42,759 nucleotides of DNA, taken from Mycobacterium intermedium (GTDB taxonomy: Bacteria > Actinomycetota > Actinomycetes > Mycobacteriales > Mycobacteriaceae). The notes below the pieces were generated by a model. The model was not told the origin of the DNA, ran no database searches, and was given only the letters and a program-made list of their open reading frames with translations. Location: assembly GCF_002086275.1 (NCBI RefSeq), contig NZ_MVHT01000058.1, forward strand, positions 1-42,759. The letters are read 5' to 3'. The stretch's first letter is position 1; each line of letters starts with the position of its first letter. Of this stretch, positions 22,540-31,752 are shown in pieces. A program made the translations under genes and the position numbers.

Positions 22540-23684
22540 AGCAGCTCCAGAATGGTGGCGTTGGCCTGGCCGCCGCCCTCGCACATGGTCTGCAGGCCGT
22601 ACTGAATTCCCTTGTCCCGCATGTGGTACAGCAGCGTGGTCATGATCCGGGCACCGGAGCCACCAAGCGGGTGCCCCAGGGCGATCGCGCCACCGTTGGG
22701 GTTGAGCCTCTTCTCGTCGGCGCCGATGTCCTTGAGCCAGGCCAGCGGAACCGGGGCGAACGCCTCGTTGACCTCGTACGCGCCGATGTCACCGATCGAC
22801 AGGCCGGAACGCTTGAGCGCCTTCTGAGTGGCCGGAATCGGGGCGGTGAGCATGATCACCGGGTCGGCGCCCGCCAGGACGGCGGTGTGCACCCTGGCGA
22901 TCGGCTTCATGCCCAGTTCCTTGGCCTTTTCGGCGGACATGAACAGCAGGGCGGCCGAGCCGTCGGAAATCTGCGAGGAGTTGCCGGCGTGAATCACGCC
23001 GTCTTCCTTGAACGCCGGCTTCAGCGAGGCCATCTTCTCGATCGGAGTGCCACGGCGGATGCCCTCGTCCTTGAGCACGACGTTGCCGTCCTGGTCCTTG
23101 ATCCCGACGATCTGGTCGTCGAACGCACCGGAATCCTGTGCGGCCGCGGCCTTTTCGTGAGATTCCAGGGAGAACTGGTCGAGGTCGAGGCGGGAGAAGC
23201 CCCACTGCTCGGCGATCATCTCAGCCCCGATGCCCTGGTTGGGGATCTGGCCGTTGTAGCGGTTGAGGAAGGCCTCGGAGTAAGGCCGCCCGCCGTTGGC
23301 CAGCGACGCACCCATCGGGGTCCGCGACATCGACTCGACGCCGCCGGCGACCACCACGTCGTAGTGACCGGCCACTACGCCGGCCGCGGCGAAGTGCACG
23401 GACTGCTGGCTCGAACCGCACTGGCGGTCCACGGTCACGCCGGGCACGCTCTCCGGCCAGCCCGCCGTCAGCAGCGCGGTGCGGCCGATGTCGAGGGCCT
23501 GCTCACCGGCCTGCATCACGCAGCCCCAGATGACGTCGTCGACGAGCTCGGGATCAATGCCGGCCTTCTCGACCAAACCATTGAGCACCTGCGCCGACAG
23601 GTCGGCCGCGTGGATACCGGAAAGACCGCCGTTGCGCTTGCCGACTGGGGAGCGCACTGCCTCGACGATGACGGCTTCAGCCAT
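22536..23684 (-). CDS. Acetyl-CoA acetyltransferase / 3-ketoacyl-CoA thiolase
   Basis: 382 residues from the ATG at 23684 with AAGGAG upstream; the frame remains open much further but that part is antisense-like to the PE_PGRS gene. Thiolase features: nucleophile Cys89 in DRQCGSSQQSVHFAA, NEAFAPVPLAWL, His338 in GGAIALGHPLGGSGAR, and Cys368 in CEGGGQANA. It cleaves 3-ketoacyl-CoA with CoA. It is the first gene of an operon with the enoyl-CoA hydratase (4-bp overlap). A dyad operator lies 27 bp upstream of the start. Confidence 0.92.
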   Translation of the reverse strand: MAEAVIVEAVRSPVGKRNGGLSGIHAADLSAQVLNGLVEKAGIDPELVDDVIWGCVMQAGEQALDIGRTALLTAGWPESVPGVTVDRQCGSSQQSVHFAAAGVVAGHYDVVVAGGVESMSRTPMGASLANGGRPYSEAFLNRYNGQIPNQGIGAEMIAEQWGFSRLDLDQFSLESHEKAAAAQDSGAFDDQIVGIKDQDGNVVLKDEGIRRGTPIEKMASLKPAFKEDGVIHAGNSSQISDGSAALLFMSAEKAKELGMKPIARVHTAVLAGADPVIMLTAPIPATQKALKRSGLSIGDIGAYEVNEAFAPVPLAWLKDIGADEKRLNPNGGAIALGHPLGGSGARIMTTLLYHMRDKGIQYGLQTMCEGGGQANATILELL

Positions 23685-23710
23685 GAGAATGTCTCCTTTG
23701 ACACGTGTTG

Positions 23711-23729
23711 TTAGTCGATTGTCGACCAA
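23711..23729. promoter_or_regulatory. Dyad TTAGTCGA-TTG-TCGACCAA upstream of the thiolase operon
   Basis: An 8-3-8 inverted repeat with one mismatch at the third position of each arm, 27-45 bp before the thiolase ATG. It is a candidate site for a fatty-acid-responsive TetR or GntR regulator. The adjacent ACACGTGT (23701-23708) is also palindromic. The rest of 23730-23896 holds nothing I can name. Confidence 0.5.
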
Positions 23730-23896
23730 AGGGGTCTGCGGCCCGGTAGCGGGGTCGGTTTTACTTAGAGCTCCTATTAATAAAGCAGGAGTTTGTTCGG
23801 TGGGGGTAATCGCGACTTCGTGATTATGGTCACGTGAGACGGCGAATCCGACCGAGGTCGACTCAGCTATGCCGCTGGCGACCGTTGATTCGATGA

Positions 23897-25855
23897 TCAG
23901 ATGAATGGATTGAGGTCCGGCGGGATGATCCGGTTGCCGGTCACCCCGGTGAAGCGGACGAAGATCTGCGCCGGGATATTGAACGTCTGGTAGACGGCCG
24001 AGCCGAGCCACGAGACCGGCACCTGTAGGAAGCTGGGCGTCACGGCGAGGAGATTGTTTATCTGCCCGTACAACAGGTAGGGAATGGTGACCGCGACCGT
24101 GCGCGCCGACAGGTTTATGTTCGCCGGGACATCGGGATAGCCCTGGGTGGCGAACGATTGGTTGAGCACGCTGTACAGGTTGGCGCCGGGATCGAAGTAG
24201 TAGTTGTCGAAGGTGGGGGACGTTATGGGCGCACCCTGCATGTACGCCGGCGGCGTGATGCCGAATTGATCCAGAATCGTCGGCGTGACACTGACGATCT
24301 GCCATTGGTTGTTGATCCAGCCGTTTCTCATGTCGCCGGCTTGATCCCAGATGAGGTAACTCGCTGTCTCCAGCGGTGATTGGAACCCGTGACCGGCGCC
24401 GAGCGGGTCTCCCCCGGTGTGCCCATGGTCGGTGGTCACGAGGATGTCCCATGATTCGCCGTGTAGGGACTCCCAGGCGGCTATGGCCCCCAGCAGGCCG
24501 GTGCCGTTGGTACGTGACCCGATGTTGGCGTCGATGACCCGAAGGGCGTGGGCGTACTGCGGTGAATCGCCACCGTATTCGTGCCCGTTGACGTCGACAC
24601 CAGTGAAGTAGGTGAAGATCAGATTGCCCTTGTTTGGATCGGCGGCCATGATCGCGGCTTGGGCCTGCGTGCCGACCAGGTTCGTCGTCGCTTCCCAGTG
24701 CGCGTCGCCCGGGACCTGGGCGATGTACTCGATGTGGTCTGCGGGGAACGGCCCGGTGGCGGCGATGTTGGTGATGACGTCCCAGTCGGCGATGACCGTG
24801 GTGTTGATGGCGTCTCCGAACGTTCCCTCGAGTTGCGTGTACACCGTGGGCCAGTCGGCGTAGGTCCAGGGGGTGAAGACGTTGTTGGTCACGCCAGCGA
24901 TCTCGCTCCACACACCGGTTTGAATGGTCGTCCACGACGGGTTGGAGATGGTCGTGTGGCCGATGATCGTTGACGCCGAGGTGATGCTTTGGCTCATCAG
25001 TTCGTGGAAGTTCGGCGTGCCGGTGGGGTCGGCGAGGACCCTTGCCAGATTGACGCCGTCGGTGCCGATCAACAGGAAATTCTCGTCGGGCGCCGTCGCG
25101 AGCAGAGCCTGAAGGGCATTCGCGTCAGACGGCACGAACAGGAAGTGTCCGTTGCCGAACCCGCCTTCGCCGTTGGCGCCCGGTGTGCCGAACAAGGACA
25201 AGGCGCGCCCGCCGAGCCCGCCGAAGCCGTAGGTGATCGTGCCGACCCCTCCGGCGCCGCCGGCCCCGCCGTTGCCCCACAGCAACCCGCCGTTACCGCC
25301 GTTGCCGCCGACCCCGCGGTTGATGCCGCCGGCGCCGCCCGCGCCACCGTTGCCGATCAACCCGGCGTCGCCGCCGCGCCCGCCCCTCGATCCCGGCGCA
25401 CCCGAGCCGCCATTGCCGCCGTTGCCCCACAGAATGCCGCCGGCGCCACCGTTTTGGCCTGTGCCGGGCGTCCCGTCGGCACCGTTGCCGATCAACGGAC
25501 GTCCCAAGAAGAAGTTCGTCGGCGCATTGATCGCACCCAGCACCTGGTCGCCGAGGGCCTGCAGGGGGTTGGCGTTGGCGGCCTCCGCGGCCGCATAGGC
25601 CAGGCTGGCGCTGTTCAATGCCTGCACGAAGCGCGTGTGGAACGCCACCGCCTGAGCACCGATCGCGCGGTATTCCTCTGCGTGAGCGGCAAACAACGCC
25701 GCGATCGCCGTCGACACCTCGTCAGCAGCAGAGGCGGCCAGTGTGCTGGTCGGACCTAACGCGGCCAGGTTCGCCGCCCGAATCGAGGACTCGATACCGG
25801 CGACATTCGCGGCTGCTGTCGCCAACAGATCCGGTGCGGCAAACAGGTACGACAC
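23897..25855 (-). CDS. PE_PGRS protein with C-terminal type I phosphodiesterase / alkaline-phosphatase-superfamily domain
   Basis: A 652-residue protein. Residues 1-100 form the PE domain (MSYLFAAPDLLATAAANVAG), about 115-128 the GRPLIGNGADG linker, and about 130-236 a short PGRS. Residues about 258-530 read as a metal-dependent phosphodiesterase/nucleotide-pyrophosphatase domain: Asp266 in LLIGTDGVN, a Thr/Ser nucleophile segment TTISNPSWTTIQTG at 301-314, Asp421 and His425 in GVDVNGHEYGG, Asp476 and His477 in VTTDHGH, and His489 in GAGHG. These are the zinc ligands of the NPP/PhnA family. About 560-652 is a further beta-rich tail. It should be an ESX-exported surface hydrolase of phosphodiester or phosphonate substrates. 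The upstream gap 25856-26106 shows no gene. Confidence 0.85.
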   Translation of the reverse strand: MSYLFAAPDLLATAAANVAGIESSIRAANLAALGPTSTLAASAADEVSTAIAALFAAHAEEYRAIGAQAVAFHTRFVQALNSASLAYAAAEAANANPLQALGDQVLGAINAPTNFFLGRPLIGNGADGTPGTGQNGGAGGILWGNGGNGGSGAPGSRGGRGGDAGLIGNGGAGGAGGINRGVGGNGGNGGLLWGNGGAGGAGGVGTITYGFGGLGGRALSLFGTPGANGEGGFGNGHFLFVPSDANALQALLATAPDENFLLIGTDGVNLARVLADPTGTPNFHELMSQSITSASTIIGHTTISNPSWTTIQTGVWSEIAGVTNNVFTPWTYADWPTVYTQLEGTFGDAINTTVIADWDVITNIAATGPFPADHIEYIAQVPGDAHWEATTNLVGTQAQAAIMAADPNKGNLIFTYFTGVDVNGHEYGGDSPQYAHALRVIDANIGSRTNGTGLLGAIAAWESLHGESWDILVTTDHGHTGGDPLGAGHGFQSPLETASYLIWDQAGDMRNGWINNQWQIVSVTPTILDQFGITPPAYMQGAPITSPTFDNYYFDPGANLYSVLNQSFATQGYPDVPANINLSARTVAVTIPYLLYGQINNLLAVTPSFLQVPVSWLGSAVYQTFNIPAQIFVRFTGVTGNRIIPPDLNPFI

Positions 25856-26106
25856 TGCGCCCTCCCACTCGGCAAACCACGATCGGACGATTTGACTTAG
25901 ACGATAATTACATAACTCCGGTTGTTTGCCGAGAGATTTCCGCGCCCATATCGAAACTTGGCTCGCGCTCTTGTGGCTCGACAGTTTTTAGGTGGCTTTG
26001 ATAACTGCCAGGCATTCGTCTAGCTGCCACGAGACGGGCGGTGTCGGCGCAAGAGGGGACAACCCCGTTCGACGAGCCAACAGCTGCCTCGCGTCGCGCT
26101 CCGCCT

Positions 26107-26883
26107 TCACGCCGGGGTGAATTGGCTCAGGTCGTAGATGCCGAGACTCTTTTCAATATCGACGACCTTTGCGACCATGCCTTCGAAACCCGTTGGGCCG
26201 AAACGCCGATGCTCCTCGTCTTCGAAAATTTCGGCCATGTCGCGGAACTCTTTCGGGGGCACTACGTCACGCAATGCCGGGAATACGACGGTGTCTTCGC
26301 GTGCCTCATGCGGCTCATACATCCGGATAAACGCCGCCAGGTCCTGTGTCAGTTCTTCTCGTTGCGATCGGTCGGACACGCCCGCACCGGAGGTGAGGGA
26401 CAGCACGCGGTCGGTGATGGTGCGGCCTCGCTGGTGCTGCGTGCGCAGGACCGAGGTGATGTCGGTGAGTTTGCCCGCTTGCTCGAGCCTGGGAAAGACG
26501 TACTGCTCTTCCGAGTGTTCGTGATAGTCGTGGATGAAAGTTCGAATGATCTCCGCGCCCGCGTTGAGGGCCTGACTTGCAGCCGCGTCACCAACCTGCA
26601 CGCGCCGGATCCCCTCCCGATAGATGAGCAATATGCGCTTGAGCACTCCGTGCTCCTTCATCAGGTCTTCCGGCGGTGTAACGGGCAGTTCACCTTCCGA
26701 CGGTGCGCCGGACTCGCCGCCTTTGGGCGGGGGGCTGTCGCATGCCGACAAGGCGATGCCGCCGACTGCCGATAGTGACATCCCGACGAGGCTGCGCCGG
26801 CTCATCGCTTTGGGCAGTTCGATCACGGCATTGCCTTTCTTCGTGGCGTCGGTCTTGGCGTCGGTTGTCGGGAAATAGACCAC
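26107..26883 (-). CDS. Tat-exported hemerythrin (HHE) lipoprotein
   Basis: Up to 258 residues. The N-terminus carries a twin-arginine motif SRRSLVG (Arg29-Arg30), a hydrophobic stretch and a lipobox LSAC with Cys48, followed by a Pro/Gly linker. The remainder is two HHE repeats with the di-iron ligands: His78 (MKEHG), His118/His121/Glu125 region (FIHDYHEHSEEQYVFP), His150 (TQHQRG), and His192/Glu196 (PHEAREDTVVFP). It probably binds O2, NO or peroxide outside the membrane. A GTG start at 26883 fits a leaderless promoter (TATCAT 7 bases before); a GTG at 26826 with GAAAGG upstream gives a more usual Tat signal and is a real alternative. It is divergent from padR-doxX. Confidence 0.85.
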   Translation of the reverse strand: MVYFPTTDAKTDATKKGNAVIELPKAMSRRSLVGMSLSAVGGIALSACDSPPPKGGESGAPSEGELPVTPPEDLMKEHGVLKRILLIYREGIRRVQVGDAAASQALNAGAEIIRTFIHDYHEHSEEQYVFPRLEQAGKLTDITSVLRTQHQRGRTITDRVLSLTSGAGVSDRSQREELTQDLAAFIRMYEPHEAREDTVVFPALRDVVPPKEFRDMAEIFEDEEHRRFGPTGFEGMVAKVVDIEKSLGIYDLSQFTPA

Positions 26884-26890
26884 CTTCGCG

Positions 26891-26926
26891 ATGATATCGT
26901 GATCCGATATCGCGAACAGATATCAT
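26891..26926. promoter_or_regulatory. Triple GATATC operator, dyad-symmetric, in the hemerythrin/PadR intergenic region
   Basis: GATATC occurs at 26893, 26906 and 26919, exactly 13 bp apart, and the outer copies extend to ATGATATC and GATATCAT, making the whole 36-bp block dyad-symmetric. The left site contains the TATCAT -10 of the hemerythrin gene. The even 13-bp phase suggests side-by-side binding of dimers. PadR, encoded 105 bp away, is the obvious candidate; that is inference. Confidence 0.65.
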
Positions 26927-27002
26927 GGTTCAGGCTCATCCGGAGGCCGGCATGCCTACCGCGTCGTCGTGGCGATCCAGCTCGAAACCTGTGCGCCCGC
27001 AA

Positions 27003-27008
27003 TATAAT
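27003..27008 (+). promoter_or_regulatory. Consensus -10 (TATAAT) of the padR-doxX operon
   Basis: TATAAT, a perfect sigma-70-type -10, 23 bases before the padR ATG. There is no good -35. The leader would be about 16 bases and lacks a clear Shine-Dalgarno sequence. Confidence 0.55.
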
Positions 27009-27031
27009 ACGGTGTTCTGCGGTGTGCACCA

Positions 27032-27340
27032 ATGAGCCAGTTCCTACGCGGTGCGGTCCGATTACACATACTGCACCATGCGAATATCGCGTCGATCCAT
27101 GGCGCATGGATGGCCGACGAACTGGCCGGGCATGGCTACAGGATTTCGCCGGGCACGCTGTATCCAACGCTGCACCGCATGGAAAGAGATGGCCTGTTGG
27201 CCTCCCGGCAAGAGGTGGTGGACGGTCGCGCCCGCCGCGTCTACGACATCACCGAGCTGGGGCGAAAGGCGCTCGCCGAGGAGCGCGCCGCGCTTGAAGA
27301 ACTGGCCGCTGAAATCCTCGGACCCAGGAAGGGGCGTTAG
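27032..27340 (+). CDS. PadR family transcriptional regulator
   Basis: A 102-residue PadR-type winged helix: LRGAVRLHILHHANIASIHG, HGYRISPGTLYPTLHRMERDG and the wing LLASRQEVVDGRARRVYDITE, followed by a short dimerisation helix. The GTLYPTLHRMERDGLL box is the family signature. PadR regulators repress efflux, detoxification or redox genes in response to small molecules. The gene is transcribed with doxX (4-bp gap to its GTG) and divergent from the hemerythrin lipoprotein, so it probably controls both sides through the GATATC sites. Confidence 0.9.
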   Translation: MSQFLRGAVRLHILHHANIASIHGAWMADELAGHGYRISPGTLYPTLHRMERDGLLASRQEVVDGRARRVYDITELGRKALAEERAALEELAAEILGPRKGR

Positions 27341-27344
27341 CCAC

Positions 27345-27886
27345 GTGACCCAAGAAATGTCATGGCGTGATCGCTTGACCGCGACCAACGCGCCCGCCGC
27401 CGTGCTGCTGATCCGGTTGTATGTCGGCGTCGTGTTCGCCAGTGAAGGAATACTGAAATTTCTGCGGCCCGATGCTCTTGGCACCGGACGATTCGAAAAG
27501 GCCGGCATTCCGGCGCCCGGCTTCTTCGCCTACCTCGACGGCGTCGCCGAAATCACCTGCGGGGTAATGCTTCTCGTCGGTCTGCTGACGCGTTTAGCCG
27601 CTATTCCGATGATCATCAACATGATCGGCGCATTGGCGATCACCAAGGTGCCCATACTGTGGGGCAACGCCGCGTTGTTTCGAGGCAAGAGCGGGTGGTG
27701 GGACTTCAGCCACGAAGCTCGCCTCGACCTCGCTCAACTGTGCGGCAGCATTTTCCTGCTGATCGTCGGCGCGGGTGCCCTGTCTCTGGACAAACGTTTG
27801 CCGACGAGCGTGCGCAAAATGCCAGCCGCGGCGGCGTGTCGGTGTACCGACACGCACGCTCGCGGTCGTTGCGGTCATTGCGGTCA

Positions 27887-27905
<19 letters not shown>
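27345..27905 (+). CDS. DoxX family membrane protein with repeat-derived C-terminal tail
   Basis: 186 residues from a GTG at 27345, 4 bp after padR, with AGGAAGGGG just upstream. Four hydrophobic segments form a DoxX fold (LLIRLYVGVVFASEGILKFL; GVAEITCGVMLLVGLLTRLA; MIINMIGALAITKVPIL; GSIFLLIVGAGALSLD). In M. tuberculosis DoxX joins SodA and SseA in a membrane oxidoreductase complex that controls thiol/radical stress. Residues from about 156 to 174 are encoded by an interspersed 56-bp element, giving an odd Cys/His-rich end (CRCTDTHARGRCGHCGHQG). The 3' end overlaps the convergent aldehyde dehydrogenase gene by 19 bp. Confidence 0.85.
27810..27865. repeat. 56-bp interspersed hairpin element, copy B, inside the 3' end of doxX
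   Basis: Aligns ungapped to 4354-4409. It includes a perfect 10-bp inverted repeat GCGTGTCGGT-GT-ACCGACACGC (27834-27855). It lies within the last codons of doxX and just before the convergent ALDH stop, a position where it could terminate transcription from either side. Confidence 0.7.
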
Positions 27906-29374
<1,469 letters not shown>

Positions 29375-29520
29375 ATCTGTTCAGCTCTCTTTCGACGAGG
29401 CGCTGGTCGGAGCGCCGGGGACGTGTCTTGCCCTCGCGGGCCACAGCCGGAAAGGCCACCGTACAGTGAGCCTTACTGGAAACTAGCCGATTGGCAAGGT
29501 GCAACATATGACGGCCCCTA

Positions 29521-30738
29521 TTACTGGGGGTCGAACAGCACCGGTACCGACGTCGGAGACCGGAACACCTGCCCGCGGACATGCGGGTCGTCTCCGTCGG
29601 GATCGAGCCGCAGATTCGGCAGCCGGTCCAGCAGCAGATTGATCGCGGTGCGCATCTCCAGCCGGGCGAGGTGCATGCCGAGGCAGACGTGCACGCCGTG
29701 CCCCCAGCTGAGGTTCGACTTGGGCTGCCGGAAGATGTCAAAGGTGTCGGGATCGGGATAGCGATCCTCTTGCCGGTTCGCCGAACCCAGCATTGGCATC
29801 ACGGTGGCGCCCGCGGGGATCTTGACTCCGCCGAGTTCGGTGTCGCGGGTGGCCACCCGGGTGATCGTCAGCAGGGGCGCCTCCCACCGCACGCCCTCCT
29901 CGATGGCTTGCGGCAGCAGCGACCGGTCCTCGCGAATGGCCTTCAACTGATCGGGATTCGACAGCAGCGCCAGCAGCAGGCTGCCCAGCGACCGGTAGGT
30001 CGTCTCCACCCCGGCGGGCAACAGCAACCGCAGGAATGAGTAGATCTCCTCGTCCGCGAGCTTCTCGCCGTCGATTTCGGCGTGGGCCAGCGCGCTGATC
30101 AGGTCGTCTTTCGGTTCGGCGCGACGTGCCTCGAGGATCGGAGCGAAGTACTCGCACAAGGCCGCCGAAGCGGCAAGGCCGCGTTCGGGATTCATCAGCC
30201 AGCTCAGCAGCGAGATGGACCAACGTTGGAACTGGGGGTAATCCTCTTCCGGCAGACCCAGCAGGCCGGCGATGATCTGGCTCGGATAGTCAAAGGTGAA
30301 CTCCTTGACCAGGTCCGCCTTCCCGTTGGGCGCGAACTTGTCGATGAGGCTGTTGGCCACCCGCGCGACCAGCTCGTCCTGCCAGCGCGCCAATGACTTC
30401 TGCGAGAACGCCTTGGACACCAGACCCCGCAGCCGGCCGTGAACCGGCTCGTCCATGCCGAGCATGACGCCTTCGCCAAGAACCGGTCCGAACGCCGCGA
30501 TGACCGCGGCCGAGGAGAAGGTTTCGTTGTCGCGCAACATCTGCTGGATGTCCTCGTGCCGATACACGATGAACATCGGCAGCGATTCCTCGTGCGGCAG
30601 CGCCCCGGACGTTTCCAGCCGCTGCACGGGCTGCTCGCGACGCAACCGCGCCAACTCGGTGTACGGGTCACGCACGTCACCGGAAATGGCGTCGTCGAAG
30701 GCCCCGAAGTCCTCCAAGTCGTCGAAAAGCTGTACCAC
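29521..30738 (-). CDS. Cytochrome P450
   Basis: A 405-residue soluble bacterial P450. The I-helix oxygen-activation motif is AGVETT at 242-247, the K-helix ExxR is Glu281-Arg284 and the heme ligand is Cys352 in SWGHGVHVCLG. Trp replaces the usual Phe at the start of the heme loop. HGRLRGLVSKAF (C helix) is typical of class I actinobacterial enzymes fed by ferredoxin; no ferredoxin gene is present in the window. It is the sixth gene of a tight leftward series (12 bp after the SDR), and with the SDR, ALDH and acyl-CoA dehydrogenases implies oxidation of a hydrophobic carbon skeleton. The CYP family number cannot be assigned from sequence alone. Confidence 0.93.
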   Translation of the reverse strand: MVQLFDDLEDFGAFDDAISGDVRDPYTELARLRREQPVQRLETSGALPHEESLPMFIVYRHEDIQQMLRDNETFSSAAVIAAFGPVLGEGVMLGMDEPVHGRLRGLVSKAFSQKSLARWQDELVARVANSLIDKFAPNGKADLVKEFTFDYPSQIIAGLLGLPEEDYPQFQRWSISLLSWLMNPERGLAASAALCEYFAPILEARRAEPKDDLISALAHAEIDGEKLADEEIYSFLRLLLPAGVETTYRSLGSLLLALLSNPDQLKAIREDRSLLPQAIEEGVRWEAPLLTITRVATRDTELGGVKIPAGATVMPMLGSANRQEDRYPDPDTFDIFRQPKSNLSWGHGVHVCLGMHLARLEMRTAINLLLDRLPNLRLDPDGDDPHVRGQVFRSPTSVPVLFDPQ

Positions 30739-30750
30739 TGCTAGTCCCCT

Positions 30751-31743
30751 CTAGTCCTTCTCCGTCTTGGTCGAATTCCGCGCCGCCAGCGCAGCCAATC
30801 GCTGCAGCAGCGGTTGCGGGAGAACGCGCGCGGCAAGCACCATCGCCCGCTGCCCCGTGGTCAACGGCCATGCGCCGCCGCGCATCGACCCCTGCCTGGG
30901 TATGCCCAGCACGACCCGGGACATGTGGTGCATGCCCGACGCCGGGAGAATCCGGTTGGACGCCAACAGCATTGCGGCATCCGGGCCCACCGCCCGCCGG
31001 CGGAACGGTTTCTCGTCAGCCAAAGCCTTGACCAGGCCGTCGGTGAACTTCTCCGGCTTGCGGGCGAAGCTGACCGCGAACCGCCCGCGAGTGTTCATCG
31101 TGTGGTGCAACCGGGCATACGGGCCCTGGAAGTTGCGATCGTCGGTAGTGCCGGCGTCGGTGATGATGTCAGTGTCGTAAGTGCCGGTCACCAAGACGGT
31201 GACGCCGAGACCGAACGGTGCGATCTCGCATGCCATGGATTCGCCCCAGCGTTCCATCGCTGCCTTGGCCGCCGAATAGGGTGCGGTCCCCGGCTGTCCC
31301 CGCACCCCGGCCGTGCTGGCCACCAGCACGATGCGCCCCTCCCCCGTCGCACGCATCGCCGGCAGCAGCGCCTGCGTAAGTGCGACCGGACCCGTGACGT
31401 GAGTGGCGAACATCCTCTGCCACAACGCCATATCCGTCTCTTCCACCATTCCGGCGGCGGAGATGCCGGCGTTGTGCACCAGTGCGTAGGGTGCGCCGAC
31501 GGCTTCTTCGATTGCCTTCGCCGCCGCGGCGATCGATGCGGGGTCGGTGAGGTCGAGTTGCACGCCGATCAGCCGGTCGTCATCGGGCGTTGCGCCGGTC
31601 GCCTCCCGGAGCAACGGCAGCGCGTTGTCGGGGTTGCGCATCGCAGCGACGACCCGCCAACCTTCGCGGTACAGGCGCACAGTCGAGGCGAAACCCAGTC
31701 CGCGCGACGCGCCGGTGATGACGACGCTGCGTGGCTCACTCAT
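30751..31743 (-). CDS. Short-chain dehydrogenase/reductase with C-terminal extension
   Basis: A 330-residue SDR: TGASRGLG cofactor loop at about 10-17, LDLTD, NAGIS, catalytic Ser in LVASTAGVRG and YSAAK. Residues from about 245 onwards extend the core by some 70 residues with FRRRAVGPDAAMLLASNRIL and a basic tail, as seen in SDRs that act on long or membrane-soluble substrates. Probably oxidises the alcohol made by the P450 downstream. It is 9 bp behind the AveC-like gene and 12 bp before the P450. Confidence 0.88.
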   Translation of the reverse strand: MSEPRSVVITGASRGLGFASTVRLYREGWRVVAAMRNPDNALPLLREATGATPDDDRLIGVQLDLTDPASIAAAAKAIEEAVGAPYALVHNAGISAAGMVEETDMALWQRMFATHVTGPVALTQALLPAMRATGEGRIVLVASTAGVRGQPGTAPYSAAKAAMERWGESMACEIAPFGLGVTVLVTGTYDTDIITDAGTTDDRNFQGPYARLHHTMNTRGRFAVSFARKPEKFTDGLVKALADEKPFRRRAVGPDAAMLLASNRILPASGMHHMSRVVLGIPRQGSMRGGAWPLTTGQRAMVLAARVLPQPLLQRLAALAARNSTKTEKD

Positions 31744-31752
31744 CGCGTGGGC

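Noticed and set aside
23701..23729. KstR or KstR2 cholesterol-regulon box upstream of the thiolase gene.
   Set aside because: ACACGTGT and the GTCGA dyad do not match the KstR or KstR2 consensus well enough.
23791..23813. Similarity between TTTGTTCGGTGGGGGTAA near 23791 and TTTGGTTCGGTGGGGAGG near 40629 as a second shared operator.
   Set aside because: Needs gaps to align, is G-rich and only one of the two sites is at an obvious promoter; not enough to claim.
23685..24935. Extension of the thiolase frame upstream to 24935, giving a 799-residue protein.
   Set aside because: The extra part is antisense-like, His/Arg-rich and overlaps the PE_PGRS coding region; the ATG at 23684 has AAGGAG and the thiolase N-terminus.
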